Shown piece after piece: positions 16,624 to 26,344 of a stretch of DNA of 64,000 nt. Within the stretch, counting starts at the first letter, position 1, and each line of letters opens with the position of its first letter. Below the pieces are notes generated by a model. The model saw nothing but the letters and a program-made list of their open reading frames with translations, made no database searches and was not told the DNA's origin. The position numbers were made by a program, and so were the translations under genes. The stretch is from positions 48,836 through 112,835 of the forward strand of contig JANQMR010000022.1 in the NCBI GenBank assembly GCA_028279985.1, read 5' to 3'. The DNA comes from Woeseiaceae bacterium (GTDB lineage: Bacteria; Pseudomonadota; Gammaproteobacteria; Steroidobacterales; Woeseiaceae).

Positions 16624-18495
16624 TCAACGCGCCGGCGCGAGCTCCTCAGGGCCCAGGTAAGGCTGGGTCGCAACGATCAGGGTTCCCGGACCGCCGTGCG
16701 CGCCGAGCGCCGAGCCGGTTTCGGTGATCGCCGTTTCCCGCACGTCGGGCAGGACCGCGCGAAGCTCTCGTTCGAGCTCCACCGCCTCGTCGGCGCATAG
16801 CGCGTGTGCGATCCAGACGCGCAAAGGCCGGTCCTTCGCCGTCTGTTTTGCAATCCACCGCGCGAATCGTTTCACCCGCCGGTACCGGCCGAGCAGGAAC
16901 CGGCCGGACGCCACCCGGCCGTCCGGTACCGTGTAGATGATTGCCGTGAGCCGCAGGAGGTCGGCGATCGTCTTGACGGCTGCCGGCACCCGGCCGCCGC
17001 GTACGGCGAATTCCAGATCCCTGAGCATCCCGAAGCTGTATGTCTGTGCGATCAGGGACCGCAGGGCGCCGATGGTCTGCTCGGCGCTCAATCCGGCTTT
17101 TGCACATTCGGCGGCAAACACGACGAGCTGGCCCTGACCGAGCGACGCGTTCAGCGAGTCGATCACGTGAACCCGGCCGCGCGCGTCGACACGCCCGGCA
17201 GCCGACCGCGCGGCCTCGACGGTACCGCTTACGGCGCTGCTCAGATTGATCGAGATCACGTCCGGGAAATGGCTTGCCAGGAACTGGAACTGGCGCCGGA
17301 AATCGCCGGGCGCCGGTTGCGAGGTCGTCGGGTGCTCGGGATTCGTCTTAAGCTCCCGGTAGAACTCCTCGCTGGTGATACTGACCTTGTCCAGATAACC
17401 GCGATTGCCGAACTGAACGCGTATCGGCACCAGGTGGATGTCCAGCCGTTCCATGTCCTCGTCGCTGATGTCGGCGGCGGAGTCGGTGATGACCGCGAAC
17501 CGTCTATCCGCGTCGTGGCTGCTCGATTGCTGCCGGTGCAGGTCATCGGCCTTTTCCGCGCTGACCTCGCCGTGGCTGCGCGCGAGATCGAAGACACGCT
17601 CCGGCTCGTCGGTGTGTATGTGGATCTTGGCTTTGCGTTTGGTGCCGGCGAGTACCAGCGAGTCGCCCAGGGCGGCCAGCGCCTCGCGCAGCTTGCGCCG
17701 GTCGATGTCGACGCCCGTGACGATGCATTCGGTGCAAAAACGATATGTCGATTCGGCGTCGCCGCCCGCGGTTACGATTGTCGCGGTAGGGGCTTCGGAG
17801 ACGAAACGCGACAGGTCGGGTTTCGCCGCGATCCGGCCGTGGCAAATGAACTCCGCCATGCCGGCGACGAGGGCGACGAAACCCTTCGCGCCGGCGTCGA
17901 CGACACCGGCCTTTTTCAATACCTCGAGTTGCGACGGCGTCGCGGCCAGCGCCTCGCGGGTCCGTTGCAAGGCGACGTCGATCAATGCATCGAAATCGTC
18001 TTGCCCGCGATCGACGGCCTGTTGCCGGATGCTCGAGGCAAACGCCTCGATCACCGATAGAATCGTCCCCTCCCGGGGTTCCGACAAGGCGTCCTGCGCG
18101 TATTCGCTGCCGAGGCATACCGCCTTGCTGAACGTATAGGTCGTAAAGCGGCTCAGGTCGCCCGCCGAGTCGCTGATTCCCTGGAAGAACTGCGCCACGA
18201 TCGCGCCGGAATTGCCGCGGGCGCCGTCGAGCAGCGCGTCGGCGGTCGCGGCGAGCAGCGTGCCCAGGTGTTTGTCGTCGGGCCGGGTCAGGACCGAGAG
18301 CGCCGATCCCAGCGAAAGGCTCAGGTTGGTGCCGGTGTCGCCGTCCGCCACCGGGAATACGTTGATGCGGTTCAGTTCCTCCTGCTCGTCGATGACCCGA
18401 TGGATACCGGAGACGAGCGCGCTCGCCAGTCCGTCACCCGTCAGGTACGTCGATGCTGCGATATCCAATGGACCGGCCGGAGTATTCGCGATCAC
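16624..18495 (-). CDS. DAK2-DegV fusion protein (FakA-FakB-like fatty acid kinase)
   Basis: 623 residues. The N-terminal half is a DAK2/FakA kinase: NVFPVADGDTGTNLSLS is the nucleotide/metal-binding motif, with DGARGNSGAIVAQFF; a middle FakA-type domain follows (YRFCTECIVTG, then KIHIHTDEPERVF). The C-terminal ~280 residues are a DegV/FakB fatty-acid-binding domain (FAVITDSAADIS, HPTTSQPAPGDF, SFGMLRDLEFAVRGGRV). In Firmicutes FakA and FakB are separate proteins that phosphorylate exogenous fatty acids; here kinase and carrier are one chain. Its start overlaps the gspB stop (ATGA), suggesting coupling to an unrelated secretion gene. Confidence 0.9.
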   Translation of the reverse strand: MIANTPAGPLDIAASTYLTGDGLASALVSGIHRVIDEQEELNRINVFPVADGDTGTNLSLSLGSALSVLTRPDDKHLGTLLAATADALLDGARGNSGAIVAQFFQGISDSAGDLSRFTTYTFSKAVCLGSEYAQDALSEPREGTILSVIEAFASSIRQQAVDRGQDDFDALIDVALQRTREALAATPSQLEVLKKAGVVDAGAKGFVALVAGMAEFICHGRIAAKPDLSRFVSEAPTATIVTAGGDAESTYRFCTECIVTGVDIDRRKLREALAALGDSLVLAGTKRKAKIHIHTDEPERVFDLARSHGEVSAEKADDLHRQQSSSHDADRRFAVITDSAADISDEDMERLDIHLVPIRVQFGNRGYLDKVSITSEEFYRELKTNPEHPTTSQPAPGDFRRQFQFLASHFPDVISINLSSAVSGTVEAARSAAGRVDARGRVHVIDSLNASLGQGQLVVFAAECAKAGLSAEQTIGALRSLIAQTYSFGMLRDLEFAVRGGRVPAAVKTIADLLRLTAIIYTVPDGRVASGRFLLGRYRRVKRFARWIAKQTAKDRPLRVWIAHALCADEAVELERELRAVLPDVRETAITETGSALGAHGGPGTLIVATQPYLGPEELAPAR

Positions 18496-19187
18496 TCGCG
18501 CGGCAGCAAAAAGCGCGTGCCCTGGTAGTCCAGCACGACGCCGTCGGGCGTTATCTGCTCGATCAGCGGTCCCGACGCCAGGCGGGAGTTCTCGCGGTGT
18601 TTGCTCATGTTGACGAACACGAAACGATCCGCCGGCGTATCGCTGTACACGTGTATGTCCAGGTGCAGGTCCGGCAGGCTCAGAATGCCGCCGGCGCGCA
18701 ACTGGCTCAGGGTCGGCAGGGTGAGCGGGACCGGTGTCGTTTCGCTCGGCCGCGGTGTCGGAGCTTGCGTGACGGCATCGTTCGCCCTGTCGTCCGCCCT
18801 GTCGTCCGCCCGATAGTCCGCCCGATCGTCCGCCCGTTTCGGCTCCGGCGTGCCGGGCGCAACTTCTGCAACGGGTCCCGGCGCCGCCTGCACCTGTTGT
18901 CGGCTACGGGCGTCGGCGATACGCGCTTCGAATGACGGGGTAAGCGTCTCGACCGGTTCCGCGGCGGTAACGGTGGCGGACGCCGGCGGATTGGCGGTAA
19001 CAGGCTCGTCGCGCAACAGTATCCCGGCGAGAACGACGAGATTGACCAACAACAACGAGACCAGCACCCACAGCCAGCGTGGCGGCGACGGCGCGGCGCT
19101 GGACGAGGGAACCGTTGCGAACTCGGCGCTGCCCTGCCGCTGGCGTTCGGTTTCGGATTTCTTCAGCGCGTCGAGAATGAATGACAT
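18492..19187 (-). CDS. gspB: General secretion pathway protein GspB
   Basis: 231 residues: conserved N-terminus MSFILDALKKSETERQRQG, one transmembrane helix (WLWVLVSLLLVNLVVLAGIL), a Pro/Ala-rich linker, and the C-terminal GspB domain (LRAGGILSLPDLHLDIHVY ... RFVFVNMSKHRENSRL). With GspA it helps multimerise or place the type II secretion secretin through peptidoglycan. The linker contains a four-residue repeat series (RADDRADYRADDRADDRAND) encoded by 12-bp DNA repeats. It follows gspA with a 1-bp gap. Confidence 0.93.
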   Translation of the reverse strand: MSFILDALKKSETERQRQGSAEFATVPSSSAAPSPPRWLWVLVSLLLVNLVVLAGILLRDEPVTANPPASATVTAAEPVETLTPSFEARIADARSRQQVQAAPGPVAEVAPGTPEPKRADDRADYRADDRADDRANDAVTQAPTPRPSETTPVPLTLPTLSQLRAGGILSLPDLHLDIHVYSDTPADRFVFVNMSKHRENSRLASGPLIEQITPDGVVLDYQGTRFLLPRE

Positions 19188-19188
19188 A

Positions 19189-20919
19189 TCAGTCCTTCGC
19201 CAATCTCGCGTCTTTCGCCAGTCTCGCGGTGACGAGGCGCGGCGTGCCGTCCAGTGCCAGCAGCGAGTTGATGATGATCTGGGTCTGGCGTCCGGCCAGG
19301 CCGTCGACGTCCAGACGGTTGTCGCGCTGGAAACGCCGCACGCGTTCTTCGAGCTCGGCGTCGTAGACCTCCGAGTCCAGCGGCAAGGCCGAATATCGCT
19401 CGTCGATGGCCGCGAGGCTTTGTCTGAGCCACGCGACGTTACTGTCCACCGAACCCGGTCCGAGCTCCATGCTGCGTCCGCTCGGCGGTTTCCACAGCAT
19501 CAGGTATTGACCCAGCCAGAGGCTCGAGATCTCCGCGGCCGGGTGCGTGACGCCGACACCGCCGATCGATACCTCCGCCTGGTCTCCGCGCAGCGCGGTC
19601 AACACGACGCGATGGTCGTCGCCGCGGCTGTCGGTCAAAGTCAGGATCGCCGGGCGGTCCAGCAATCGCAGGCTGCCGAGCGAGCCTCGCTGGGCCAGGC
19701 AGGCGTAACCCATCGCTTCCGCGTCGTTGCAGGCCGTATCGAACGCGCCGGCGAACTCTAGCCCCCACAGTCCGAACAGCGTGTTCATTGCCACCGCGGG
19801 GCCGGTCAGGTCGGTCGCCAGGCGAAGTTGCTCCTCGAGTTCCGGTGACGGTTCCGCAATCGACTCGGCAGGCGCCGCCGCGGCGGTGCCGGTCCCGGCG
19901 ACGCGCGCCGCCGGGGGGGCGGATTCCGGCGGGTACTCGCCGGCGGTGGAGGCCGAAGCTTCCAGGCCCGCCGCGGTTTCGCCTCCGCCTGCAGGGATCC
20001 CATCGAATATGTCGGCCGCCGGCGTGAACACCAGTGTTGCGACAATGGCAAGCCCGGCCACTACCGCCGCCGTAGGCAGAGCCCAGTACCGCCAAACTCG
20101 CTGTCGTTCTTCCCCCGAAACCTCGGCTGCCGCGCGGCGCACCAGCCGGCGATCGACGTGCCGCGCTTCCAGGCCGTAGGCGCCCAGCAGCGCGCGATCG
20201 CAATACTGGTTAATCAGCCTCGGCACGCCCTGGGTCAGTCGATACATCTCGCGTTTCGCCCCGGCGTCGAAAATTTCGCCGAGCGCACCGGCTACGCGCA
20301 GGCGATGCTCGATGTATTGCGCCGTTTCGTCCCGCGACAGCGGCTCGAGGTGATAACGGCCGGTAATCCGCTGTGTCAGTTGCCTGAGGTCGTTACGCGC
20401 CAGCAGCCCGCGAAGCTCGGGTTGCCCGATCAGTATGATCTGCAGCAGTTTCTGTTTGCTCGTCTCCAGGTTGGTCAGCAGGCGGACCTGCTCCAGCACG
20501 TCGCGCGACAGGTTCTGCGCTTCGTCCACGACCAGGATCGTACGCCGCCCGTCGGCATGCGCCGCCAGCAAATGCCGGTTGAGCCTGTCGATCAGCGCCT
20601 TGCTGCTGCCGCTGTCCTCTGCGACCGCGATACCGAGCTCCTCGCAAATCGTCTCCAGGAACTCGAGCGGCGAAAGCTGTGGATTCAGGACGACGGCCAC
20701 GTCCGCGTTCTCGGGCATCCGGTTCGACAGCAGCGTCCTGACGAGCGTGGTCTTTCCGGTGCCGACTTCGCCGGTGAGCTGCATGAAACCGCCGCTTTCC
20801 GTGACGCCGTAAACGAGATGAGCGAGCGCCTCGGCGTGGCGCTCGCTAAGGAACAGGTAGCGCGGGTCGGGCGTAATCGAAAACGGTTTCTCGTTGAGGC
20901 CGAAGAAGCTCGTATACAT
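19189..20919 (-). CDS. gspA: General secretion pathway protein GspA (ExeA-type AAA ATPase)
   Basis: 576 residues. N-terminal AAA+ ATPase with the ExeA start [20 protein letters not shown], Walker [11 protein letters not shown], and Walker [12 protein letters not shown]; a membrane helix near residue 285 ([20 protein letters not shown]); a C39-like periplasmic domain; and a C-terminal peptidoglycan-binding domain ([28 protein letters not shown]). It ends in a duplicated [11 protein letters not shown]. GspAB couples ATP hydrolysis to placing the type II secretin across peptidoglycan. The start is the ATG at 20917-20919; upstream codons belong to a dinB remnant. Confidence 0.93.
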   Translation of the reverse strand: MYTSFFGLNEKPFSITPDPRYLFLSERHAEALAHLVYGVTESGGFMQLTGEVGTGKTTLVRTLLSNRMPENADVAVVLNPQLSPLEFLETICEELGIAVAEDSGSSKALIDRLNRHLLAAHADGRRTILVVDEAQNLSRDVLEQVRLLTNLETSKQKLLQIILIGQPELRGLLARNDLRQLTQRITGRYHLEPLSRDETAQYIEHRLRVAGALGEIFDAGAKREMYRLTQGVPRLINQYCDRALLGAYGLEARHVDRRLVRRAAAEVSGEERQRVWRYWALPTAAVVAGLAIVATLVFTPAADIFDGIPAGGGETAAGLEASASTAGEYPPESAPPAARVAGTGTAAAAPAESIAEPSPELEEQLRLATDLTGPAVAMNTLFGLWGLEFAGAFDTACNDAEAMGYACLAQRGSLGSLRLLDRPAILTLTDSRGDDHRVVLTALRGDQAEVSIGGVGVTHPAAEISSLWLGQYLMLWKPPSGRSMELGPGSVDSNVAWLRQSLAAIDERYSALPLDSEVYDAELEERVRRFQRDNRLDVDGLAGRQTQIIINSLLALDGTPRLVTARLAKDARLAKD

Positions 20920-20977
20920 TGCCGTGTCTAGCGCTGGAGTTGGCCGCCGGACCCAGGATGATACCGCATTCAGGAGC

Positions 20978-21100
20978 GCGGCCCCGGGTGCCGCCGCCGC
21001 CGACCAGCGGCCTGCCGCGGAGCGACGGGTCGTCACCTTGCTCGATCGACGCATAAAACGCGTCCATGTCCACATGGAGCACGTTGCGTGCCGCCATCAC
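20978..21100 (-). pseudogene. dinB: dinB (DNA polymerase IV) N-terminal remnant
   Basis: The first ~41 codons read [20 protein letters not shown], then [20 protein letters not shown], which is the palm-domain start of Pol IV including the catalytic DMDAFYA motif. After that the similarity stops and the frame continues as unrelated sequence into gspA. The remaining ~300 codons are missing, so it cannot be a polymerase. Its ATG overlaps the ispA stop (ATGA), so it lay directly downstream of ispA before truncation, and the deletion joined it to gspA. Confidence 0.85.
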
Positions 21101-21987
21101 GCTTGCCTGTCGATGACGAACATGGCCAGTTGCCGCAGCGGTTCAGCGTCGTCGCTGAACACGTCCAGGTGTCCCAGACCCTTCGCCAGCAGTTCCTTAC
21201 ATCTCGCCCGCGACGCGTCGACACCGAACAGGGACGGGTAGGTGGCTTTGTGATTGCGTTCGTCGGAGCCGGCGGGCTTGCCGATGATCCTGGTCTCGCC
21301 CTCGACGTCCAGTAGATCGTCGCGGATTTGGAAGGCGACCCCTATCGCCCGTGCGAAACCGTCCAGCGCCTCCGCCTTCGGCGTTTCTAGTCCGTCGGCG
21401 AGCAGGCTTGCCGACAACACCGACGCACGGATCAGTGCACCGGTTTTCAGCGCAAACATGTGTTCGAGCTGCTCGGCGCCGAGGCGGGACCCTTCCGCGC
21501 CGAGATCCAGCGCCTGGCCCCCGGTCATACCGATGGAGCCACAGGCATTCGCGAGCAGCCGCAACAGGCGGACCCGAACCTCCGAGGCGGCGCCGTCGAA
21601 AGAGGCCAGCACCGAGAACGCCAACGGTTGTAATGCGTCCGCCGCGAGTATGGCCGTGGCCTCGTCGAAGCGCTTGTGAACGGTCGGCCGGCCGCGCCTC
21701 AGGTCGTCATCGTCCATTGCCGGCAGATCGTCGTGGACCAGCGAAAACGCGTGGATCAACTCGACGGCGGTTGCGGGCGCGTCTAGCAGTCCTGGGTCGA
21801 TACGGAGACATTCGCCGGTTGTGTAAACCAGCAGCGGCCGGAGGCGTTTGCCGCCGTTCAGCACGGCATAACGCATCGCTTCATGCAGACGCGTCGGCTC
21901 CGTATCCGCAGGCGGAAGCACGGCGTCCAGCCTGTCGGTAACCCGCCCGGCATACGCCGCCAGGCTGTCCTCGAAACTCGATGACAA
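21097..21987 (-). CDS. ispA: Farnesyl/geranyl(geranyl) diphosphate synthase
   Basis: Chain elongation of DMAPP with IPP. 296 residues from a TTG start, chosen because GAGGGG lies 5 bp upstream and family similarity begins there ([13 protein letters not shown]); longer readings are Arg/Ser-rich. First aspartate-rich motif [20 protein letters not shown], second [12 protein letters not shown], plus [14 protein letters not shown] and [13 protein letters not shown]: the IspA type. Product length (FPP or GGPP) is not certain. It is divergent from mvaD, so the isoprenoid genes share a control region. Confidence 0.93.
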   Translation of the reverse strand: MSSSFEDSLAAYAGRVTDRLDAVLPPADTEPTRLHEAMRYAVLNGGKRLRPLLVYTTGECLRIDPGLLDAPATAVELIHAFSLVHDDLPAMDDDDLRRGRPTVHKRFDEATAILAADALQPLAFSVLASFDGAASEVRVRLLRLLANACGSIGMTGGQALDLGAEGSRLGAEQLEHMFALKTGALIRASVLSASLLADGLETPKAEALDGFARAIGVAFQIRDDLLDVEGETRIIGKPAGSDERNHKATYPSLFGVDASRARCKELLAKGLGHLDVFSDDAEPLRQLAMFVIDRQA

Positions 21988-22070
21988 TGTAACCCCTCTT
22001 CGTCCCGCAGCCGCTGTCGGGCTTACGATAGCGTACACGATTTGGCCGGTAGACCCGATCCCGCCTGCGC

Positions 22071-22076
22071 TATACT
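22071..22076 (+). promoter_or_regulatory. Candidate -10 element for the mevalonate operon
   Basis: TATACT lies about 39 bp before the mvaD start in the ispA-mvaD intergenic region. I see no convincing -35 at the right spacing, so this is a weak call. Confidence 0.3.
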
Positions 22077-22114
22077 CCGCGTCCCTGTCGTTGAAACACG
22101 TTCGGATGGGAGGC

Positions 22115-23077
22115 ATGCGGGCGACAGCAAGGGCCCAGCCCAACATCGCGCTGATCAAATACTGGGGCAAGCGCGATTCCGGGCTCAACCTGCCGGCCGT
22201 GGGCTCGATCTCGATTACGCTCGAGTCCCTGTTCACCGAGATGCGGGTTGGATTCGAGCCCGGACTCGAACGGGACCGCCTGACCGTCGATGGCGACGAG
22301 GCCGCCGACTTGCTCCCGCGCTTGTCCCGATGCCTGGACGTGCTGATTGGACTGGATCGTGAGCACGCACTAATCGATAGCCGCAGTAACTTCCCGATCG
22401 CTGCCGGACTCGCGTCGTCGTCGTCGTCGTTCGCGGCCTTGACCCTGGCCGCCGCAAAAGCAGCCGGGCTCGGCTTGGACAGGCGACAGCTCGCGCGCAT
22501 GGCCGGCCGGGCATCGGGCAGCGCGGCGCGATCGATGTACGGCGGGTTCGTCGAGCTGTCGAATCACGCGGACCGGATCGAGCTCGAGTGTCTTCTCGAT
22601 CGCGATACCTGGCCGTTGTCGGTCGTCGTTGCGATCACCACCGACTCGCCGAAGCCGGTCGGCTCCAGCGAGGCGATGGAGATCAGCCGCCGGACCTCTC
22701 CCTTCTACGGCCGCTGGCTGGAGACACAGCAGGACGATATCGACGCATGTAGAGCGGCCATCGGCAGTCGCGACTTCGAGCGATTGGCCGCGACGGCTGA
22801 ACACAATTGTCTGAAGATGCACTCGGTGATGTGGGCGTCGAGGCCGCCGCTCGTGTACTGGAATCATGCGACCCTCGAGTGCATGCGTTGCGTCCGCGCG
22901 CTGCAGGCGGACGGCGTTGCGGTGTTCTTCACGATCGACGCCGGGCCGCAGCTAAAGGCCGTGTGCCTGCCCGAGCATACGGCGCGGGTCCGTGAAGCGC
23001 TCGAGGCCACCTCGGGTGTCGTCGACCTGCGAATCACCGGTCTGGGCGCCGGCGCGACGCTGGTCGACCCGCATTGA
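22115..23077 (+). CDS. mvaD: Diphosphomevalonate decarboxylase
   Basis: Converts mevalonate 5-diphosphate to IPP with ATP and loss of CO2. GHMP-kinase fold: RAQPNIALIKYWGKRD near the N-terminus, the phosphate loop PIAAGLASSSSSFAALTLAA, SGSAARSMYGGFVE, and DSPKPVGSSEAM, all diagnostic of MDD. The start at 22115 (MRATARAQPNIALIKYWG) is favoured by similarity; GGGAGG sits only 1 bp before it, and an ATG at 22106 is an alternative. First gene of the plus-strand mevalonate operon; its stop overlaps the next start as TTGA. Confidence 0.95.
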   Translation: MRATARAQPNIALIKYWGKRDSGLNLPAVGSISITLESLFTEMRVGFEPGLERDRLTVDGDEAADLLPRLSRCLDVLIGLDREHALIDSRSNFPIAAGLASSSSSFAALTLAAAKAAGLGLDRRQLARMAGRASGSAARSMYGGFVELSNHADRIELECLLDRDTWPLSVVVAITTDSPKPVGSSEAMEISRRTSPFYGRWLETQQDDIDACRAAIGSRDFERLAATAEHNCLKMHSVMWASRPPLVYWNHATLECMRCVRALQADGVAVFFTIDAGPQLKAVCLPEHTARVREALEATSGVVDLRITGLGAGATLVDPH

Positions 23078-24093
23078 CGGCGGTGTATGCAACGGCGCCC
23101 GGTAAGGTGGTGCTGTCGGGCGAATACGCCGTGCTCGACGGCGCGCCGGCAATAGTCATCGCCGTGAACCGGCGTGCGCGGGTGACGATTCGGCGCCTGG
23201 ACAGCGAGCCGCACCGCGTTACCGCCCCGGGCCTGGCAGCGGCGGAGCGTCGATTCACGGTCCGTTCGGGCGCGTTCGACTGGCAGGACGGGCTGACGCC
23301 ATGGGCCCTGCTCGAGTGTTGTTGGCAAGCCGTGTCTTTCGAGGCGCCGGGGCCGCTGGCCTTTCGACTGGATACCCTTGCATTCCGGGATTCGGCATCC
23401 GGCCGCAAGATCGGTATCGGTTCGAGCGCCGCCCTGGTTGCCGCTTTGTGCACCGCGTTGCGGTCAATTACGCCCGGCGGCTGCGACCTGTGGCAAGCCG
23501 CGATCAGTGCGCACCGCAACTTCCAGCTCGGCAAAGGCAGCGGAATCGACGTTGCGGCGAGTTTCTCGGGTGGCGTCATCGAATTCCACAAGGGAGAGCT
23601 ATCCACAGAACAGCGCCGGTGGCCCGACGGCCTTCGCTACGCGATACTCTGGAGCGGCGTCGAGGCCGACACCGCGGCGCGCATCGCGCGACTGGCCGGC
23701 GCCGATACACGGAGCTCGCGGGGAGCGCTGGCCGATGTGTCGTCGAAGGTCGCGTCGGCCTGGCAGGGCGGCTCCGCCGACGCGGTCCTGGACTGCCTGG
23801 TCTCGTACGTGGCGACCCTGGAGCGGTTCAGCGCCGATCATGGGCTCGGTGTGTTCGACGCCGGGCATGCGGAGCTGGCCGGAATGGCGCGGCGGCGCGG
23901 ACTCGTGTACAAACCCTGCGGCGCCGGCGGCGGCGACATCGGCATCGTTCTGGGTACCGACGCCGGCGCGATCGAGACTTTCGTCGGGCTCGCCGCGGGC
24001 CGCGGTTTCACCGAAACGGGCCTGAGCATCGACAATGACGGCGCGCGAACCGAGGACACGGGGCAACGAGCCGGGTCGGAGGAACGTGCATGA
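23074..24093 (+). CDS. mvaK2: Phosphomevalonate kinase (GHMP family)
   Basis: Phosphorylates mevalonate 5-phosphate. 339 residues: YATAPGKVVLSGEYAVLDGAPA, the phosphate loop KIGIGSSAALVAAL, GKGSGIDVAASFSGG, and a C-terminal KPCGAGGGDIGI loop. The start is TTG at 23074, overlapping the mvaD stop (TTGA); GTG at 23083 is an alternative. It fills the only step not covered by its neighbours, which supports the assignment. Confidence 0.9.
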   Translation: MTAVYATAPGKVVLSGEYAVLDGAPAIVIAVNRRARVTIRRLDSEPHRVTAPGLAAAERRFTVRSGAFDWQDGLTPWALLECCWQAVSFEAPGPLAFRLDTLAFRDSASGRKIGIGSSAALVAALCTALRSITPGGCDLWQAAISAHRNFQLGKGSGIDVAASFSGGVIEFHKGELSTEQRRWPDGLRYAILWSGVEADTAARIARLAGADTRSSRGALADVSSKVASAWQGGSADAVLDCLVSYVATLERFSADHGLGVFDAGHAELAGMARRRGLVYKPCGAGGGDIGIVLGTDAGAIETFVGLAAGRGFTETGLSIDNDGARTEDTGQRAGSEERA

Positions 24094-26344
24094 ACAAAAG
24101 CAGCAAGCGGTGACTGACTCGAGGATAAAAGGCCTGTATCGACTGAGCGTCGGCGAGCGCATCGACGAGCTCGAACGCCGCGGCTGGTTGACCCGGGCCG
24201 ACGCGCAGATGCTCCGCGACGGGCGTCACGTGCTGACGGCGCAAGCCGCCGACAAGATCATCGAAAACGTGATCGGCATATTTGCGCTGCCGCTCGCGGT
24301 CGTGCCGAACTTCATCGTCAACGGGCGCGACTACCTGGTACCGCTGGTCGTCGAAGAGCCGTCGATCGTCGCGGCCCTGTCCGACGCCGCACGTCTCGCC
24401 CGGGAAACCGGCGGCTTCGAGTCGCGCTGCGACGAGTCGCTGCTCGCAGGTCAGGTCCACCTCAGTGACGTCCGCGACATCGACGCCGCCGAATCGGTGC
24501 TGCAGGCCTCGCGCGACGAGCTCATACGACGTGCGAACGCCGTGCACCCGCGCCTGGCTGCTCGCGGGGGCGGCGTCCGTGACATCGAAATCGACCGGCT
24601 CCGGATCGACGAGCATCGGCAGGGCCTGCGCGTGCACCTGCTGGTCGATACCTGCGATGCGATGGGCGCCAATCTCGTGAATACGATCTGCGAAGCGGTC
24701 GCGCCCTGGATCGCCGAGCTCTGTGGCGGCCGGACGGCGATGCGCATCCTGTCGAATCTCACCGATCGATCGATCGTCGAGGCGCGGGTTCGCTATCGGC
24801 TGCGGGATCTCGCAACGGACGAGCTCGACGGTGAAGCGGCCCGGGACGCCATCGTGCTCGCCAGCGAGATTGCGCTAGCCGATCCGTATCGTGCCGCCAC
24901 CCACAACAAGGGTATTATGAACGGCGTGGATGCATTGGCGATCGCGACCGGAAACGACTGGCGAGCCATCGAAGCCGGAGCGCATGCCTTTGCCGCCGAA
25001 AACGGCCGTTACGGGCCGCTGACACGCTGGAGCATCGACGCCGACGGAGACCTGCTCGGCCTCCTGCGCATGCCGATCAAGCTCGGCATCGTCGGCGGAA
25101 CGCTGGACGCCAATCCCGCGGCCGCCAAGGGCTTGTCTTTGAGCGGCGCGGAATCGGCTTCGGAGCTCGCCACCTTGATGGGCGCCGTCGGCCTCGCCCA
25201 GAATTTTGCCGCAATACGCGCCCTCTCGACGACGGGAATACAGCGCGGTCACATGCGTCTGCATGCCAGAAGCGTGGCGTCGGCGGCCGGCACACCGGAA
25301 CCGCTGTTCGAACACGTGGTCGATCGTCTGATCGCGAGCGGCGAAGTCAAGGACTGGAAAGCGAAGCAGATTCTCGCCGACATCGTCGCCGCGCAAGACG
25401 GCGACGATACACCGGTTGCGCATGCGGCCGGCAAGGTCATACTGCTGGGGGAACATGCCGCGGTATATGGCAAACACGCGCTGGCCATGCCCATCGTCGA
25501 TGCCGTGTCGGCGACCGTGAGCCGCCGGGATGCCGGCATCACGATCAGCGTGCCGGTGTGGGGAGAGTTCCGGCGTCTGGACCTGGATGGCGACAAGCCT
25601 GAGGGCATCGATGCGGCGATCGCACTGATACTGGAACAACTCGGTGTCGACGAGCGAGCGTTCGCGCTGCGTATCCACCCCAGGTTGCCGCGCGCAATGG
25701 GACTCGGGTCGTCGTCGGCGATCGCCGTCGCCATCGTGCGCGCATTCGATCTCGCGCTGGAACTCGGGCTCGACGACGCGCGGGTCAACGAGATTGCCTT
25801 CCTGTGCGAGCAAAGCGCTCACGGCACGCCCTCGGGTATCGACAATACCATCTCGACCTATGCAAGGCCCTTGCTGTTCCGAAACACCGGATCGATACAG
25901 ACCCGGTTTCTGACCTTGCCGGATTTCGTGCCGATCGTCATCGCAAGCAGCGGGCACGCGGGGCTGACGATGCCGCAGGTGGCTGCCGTGCGTGCGCGCC
26001 GCGAACGTTGCACGAGGTCTTACGACGCGGTTTTTGCCGAGATGGACGCAATCAGCCTGGCCGGCGCCGACGCGCTGGAGCGGGGAGACTATGCGGAGCT
26101 CGGAGCCCTGATGAATGTCTGTCACGGACTATTGAACGCAATCGAAGTGTCGACGCCTGAACTCGAGCGAATGGTCACGATCGCAAGAGCCAACGGTGCT
26201 GTCGGCGCCAAGCTGACCGGAGCCGGCGGCGGCGGTTCGATCGTCAGCCTGTGCCCGGGCCGCGTCGTCGAAGTCCGGGATGCATTGGAGTCGGCGGGCT
26301 ACCAGACGATGTTGCCGGCCAAAGCGACGGACCTGGAACGTTGA
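24086..26344 (+). CDS. HMG-CoA reductase - mevalonate kinase fusion
   Basis: One ~752-residue chain carrying two consecutive enzymes. Residues ~1-435 are a class II HMG-CoA reductase: ENVIGIFALPLAVVPNFIVNG, DAMGANLVNTICE, the THNKGIMNGVDALAIATGND block, and the C-terminal AQNFAAIRALSTTGIQRGHM with its catalytic His. Residues ~443-752 are mevalonate kinase: AAGKVILLGEHAAVYGKHAL, the loop AMGLGSSSAIAVAI, SAHGTPSGIDNTIS, KLTGAGGGGSIVSL. The start is GTG at 24086 (GGAGG 3 bp upstream); GTG at 24110 is possible. No frameshift is seen at the junction, so this is a true fusion. It makes mevalonate and phosphorylates it. Confidence 0.94.
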   Translation: MHEQKQQAVTDSRIKGLYRLSVGERIDELERRGWLTRADAQMLRDGRHVLTAQAADKIIENVIGIFALPLAVVPNFIVNGRDYLVPLVVEEPSIVAALSDAARLARETGGFESRCDESLLAGQVHLSDVRDIDAAESVLQASRDELIRRANAVHPRLAARGGGVRDIEIDRLRIDEHRQGLRVHLLVDTCDAMGANLVNTICEAVAPWIAELCGGRTAMRILSNLTDRSIVEARVRYRLRDLATDELDGEAARDAIVLASEIALADPYRAATHNKGIMNGVDALAIATGNDWRAIEAGAHAFAAENGRYGPLTRWSIDADGDLLGLLRMPIKLGIVGGTLDANPAAAKGLSLSGAESASELATLMGAVGLAQNFAAIRALSTTGIQRGHMRLHARSVASAAGTPEPLFEHVVDRLIASGEVKDWKAKQILADIVAAQDGDDTPVAHAAGKVILLGEHAAVYGKHALAMPIVDAVSATVSRRDAGITISVPVWGEFRRLDLDGDKPEGIDAAIALILEQLGVDERAFALRIHPRLPRAMGLGSSSAIAVAIVRAFDLALELGLDDARVNEIAFLCEQSAHGTPSGIDNTISTYARPLLFRNTGSIQTRFLTLPDFVPIVIASSGHAGLTMPQVAAVRARRERCTRSYDAVFAEMDAISLAGADALERGDYAELGALMNVCHGLLNAIEVSTPELERMVTIARANGAVGAKLTGAGGGGSIVSLCPGRVVEVRDALESAGYQTMLPAKATDLER

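Noticed and set aside
26251..26340. Upstream extension of idi
   Set aside because: It overlaps the kinase end in another frame and lacks similarity; TTG at 26341 with TTGA overlap fits the operon pattern.
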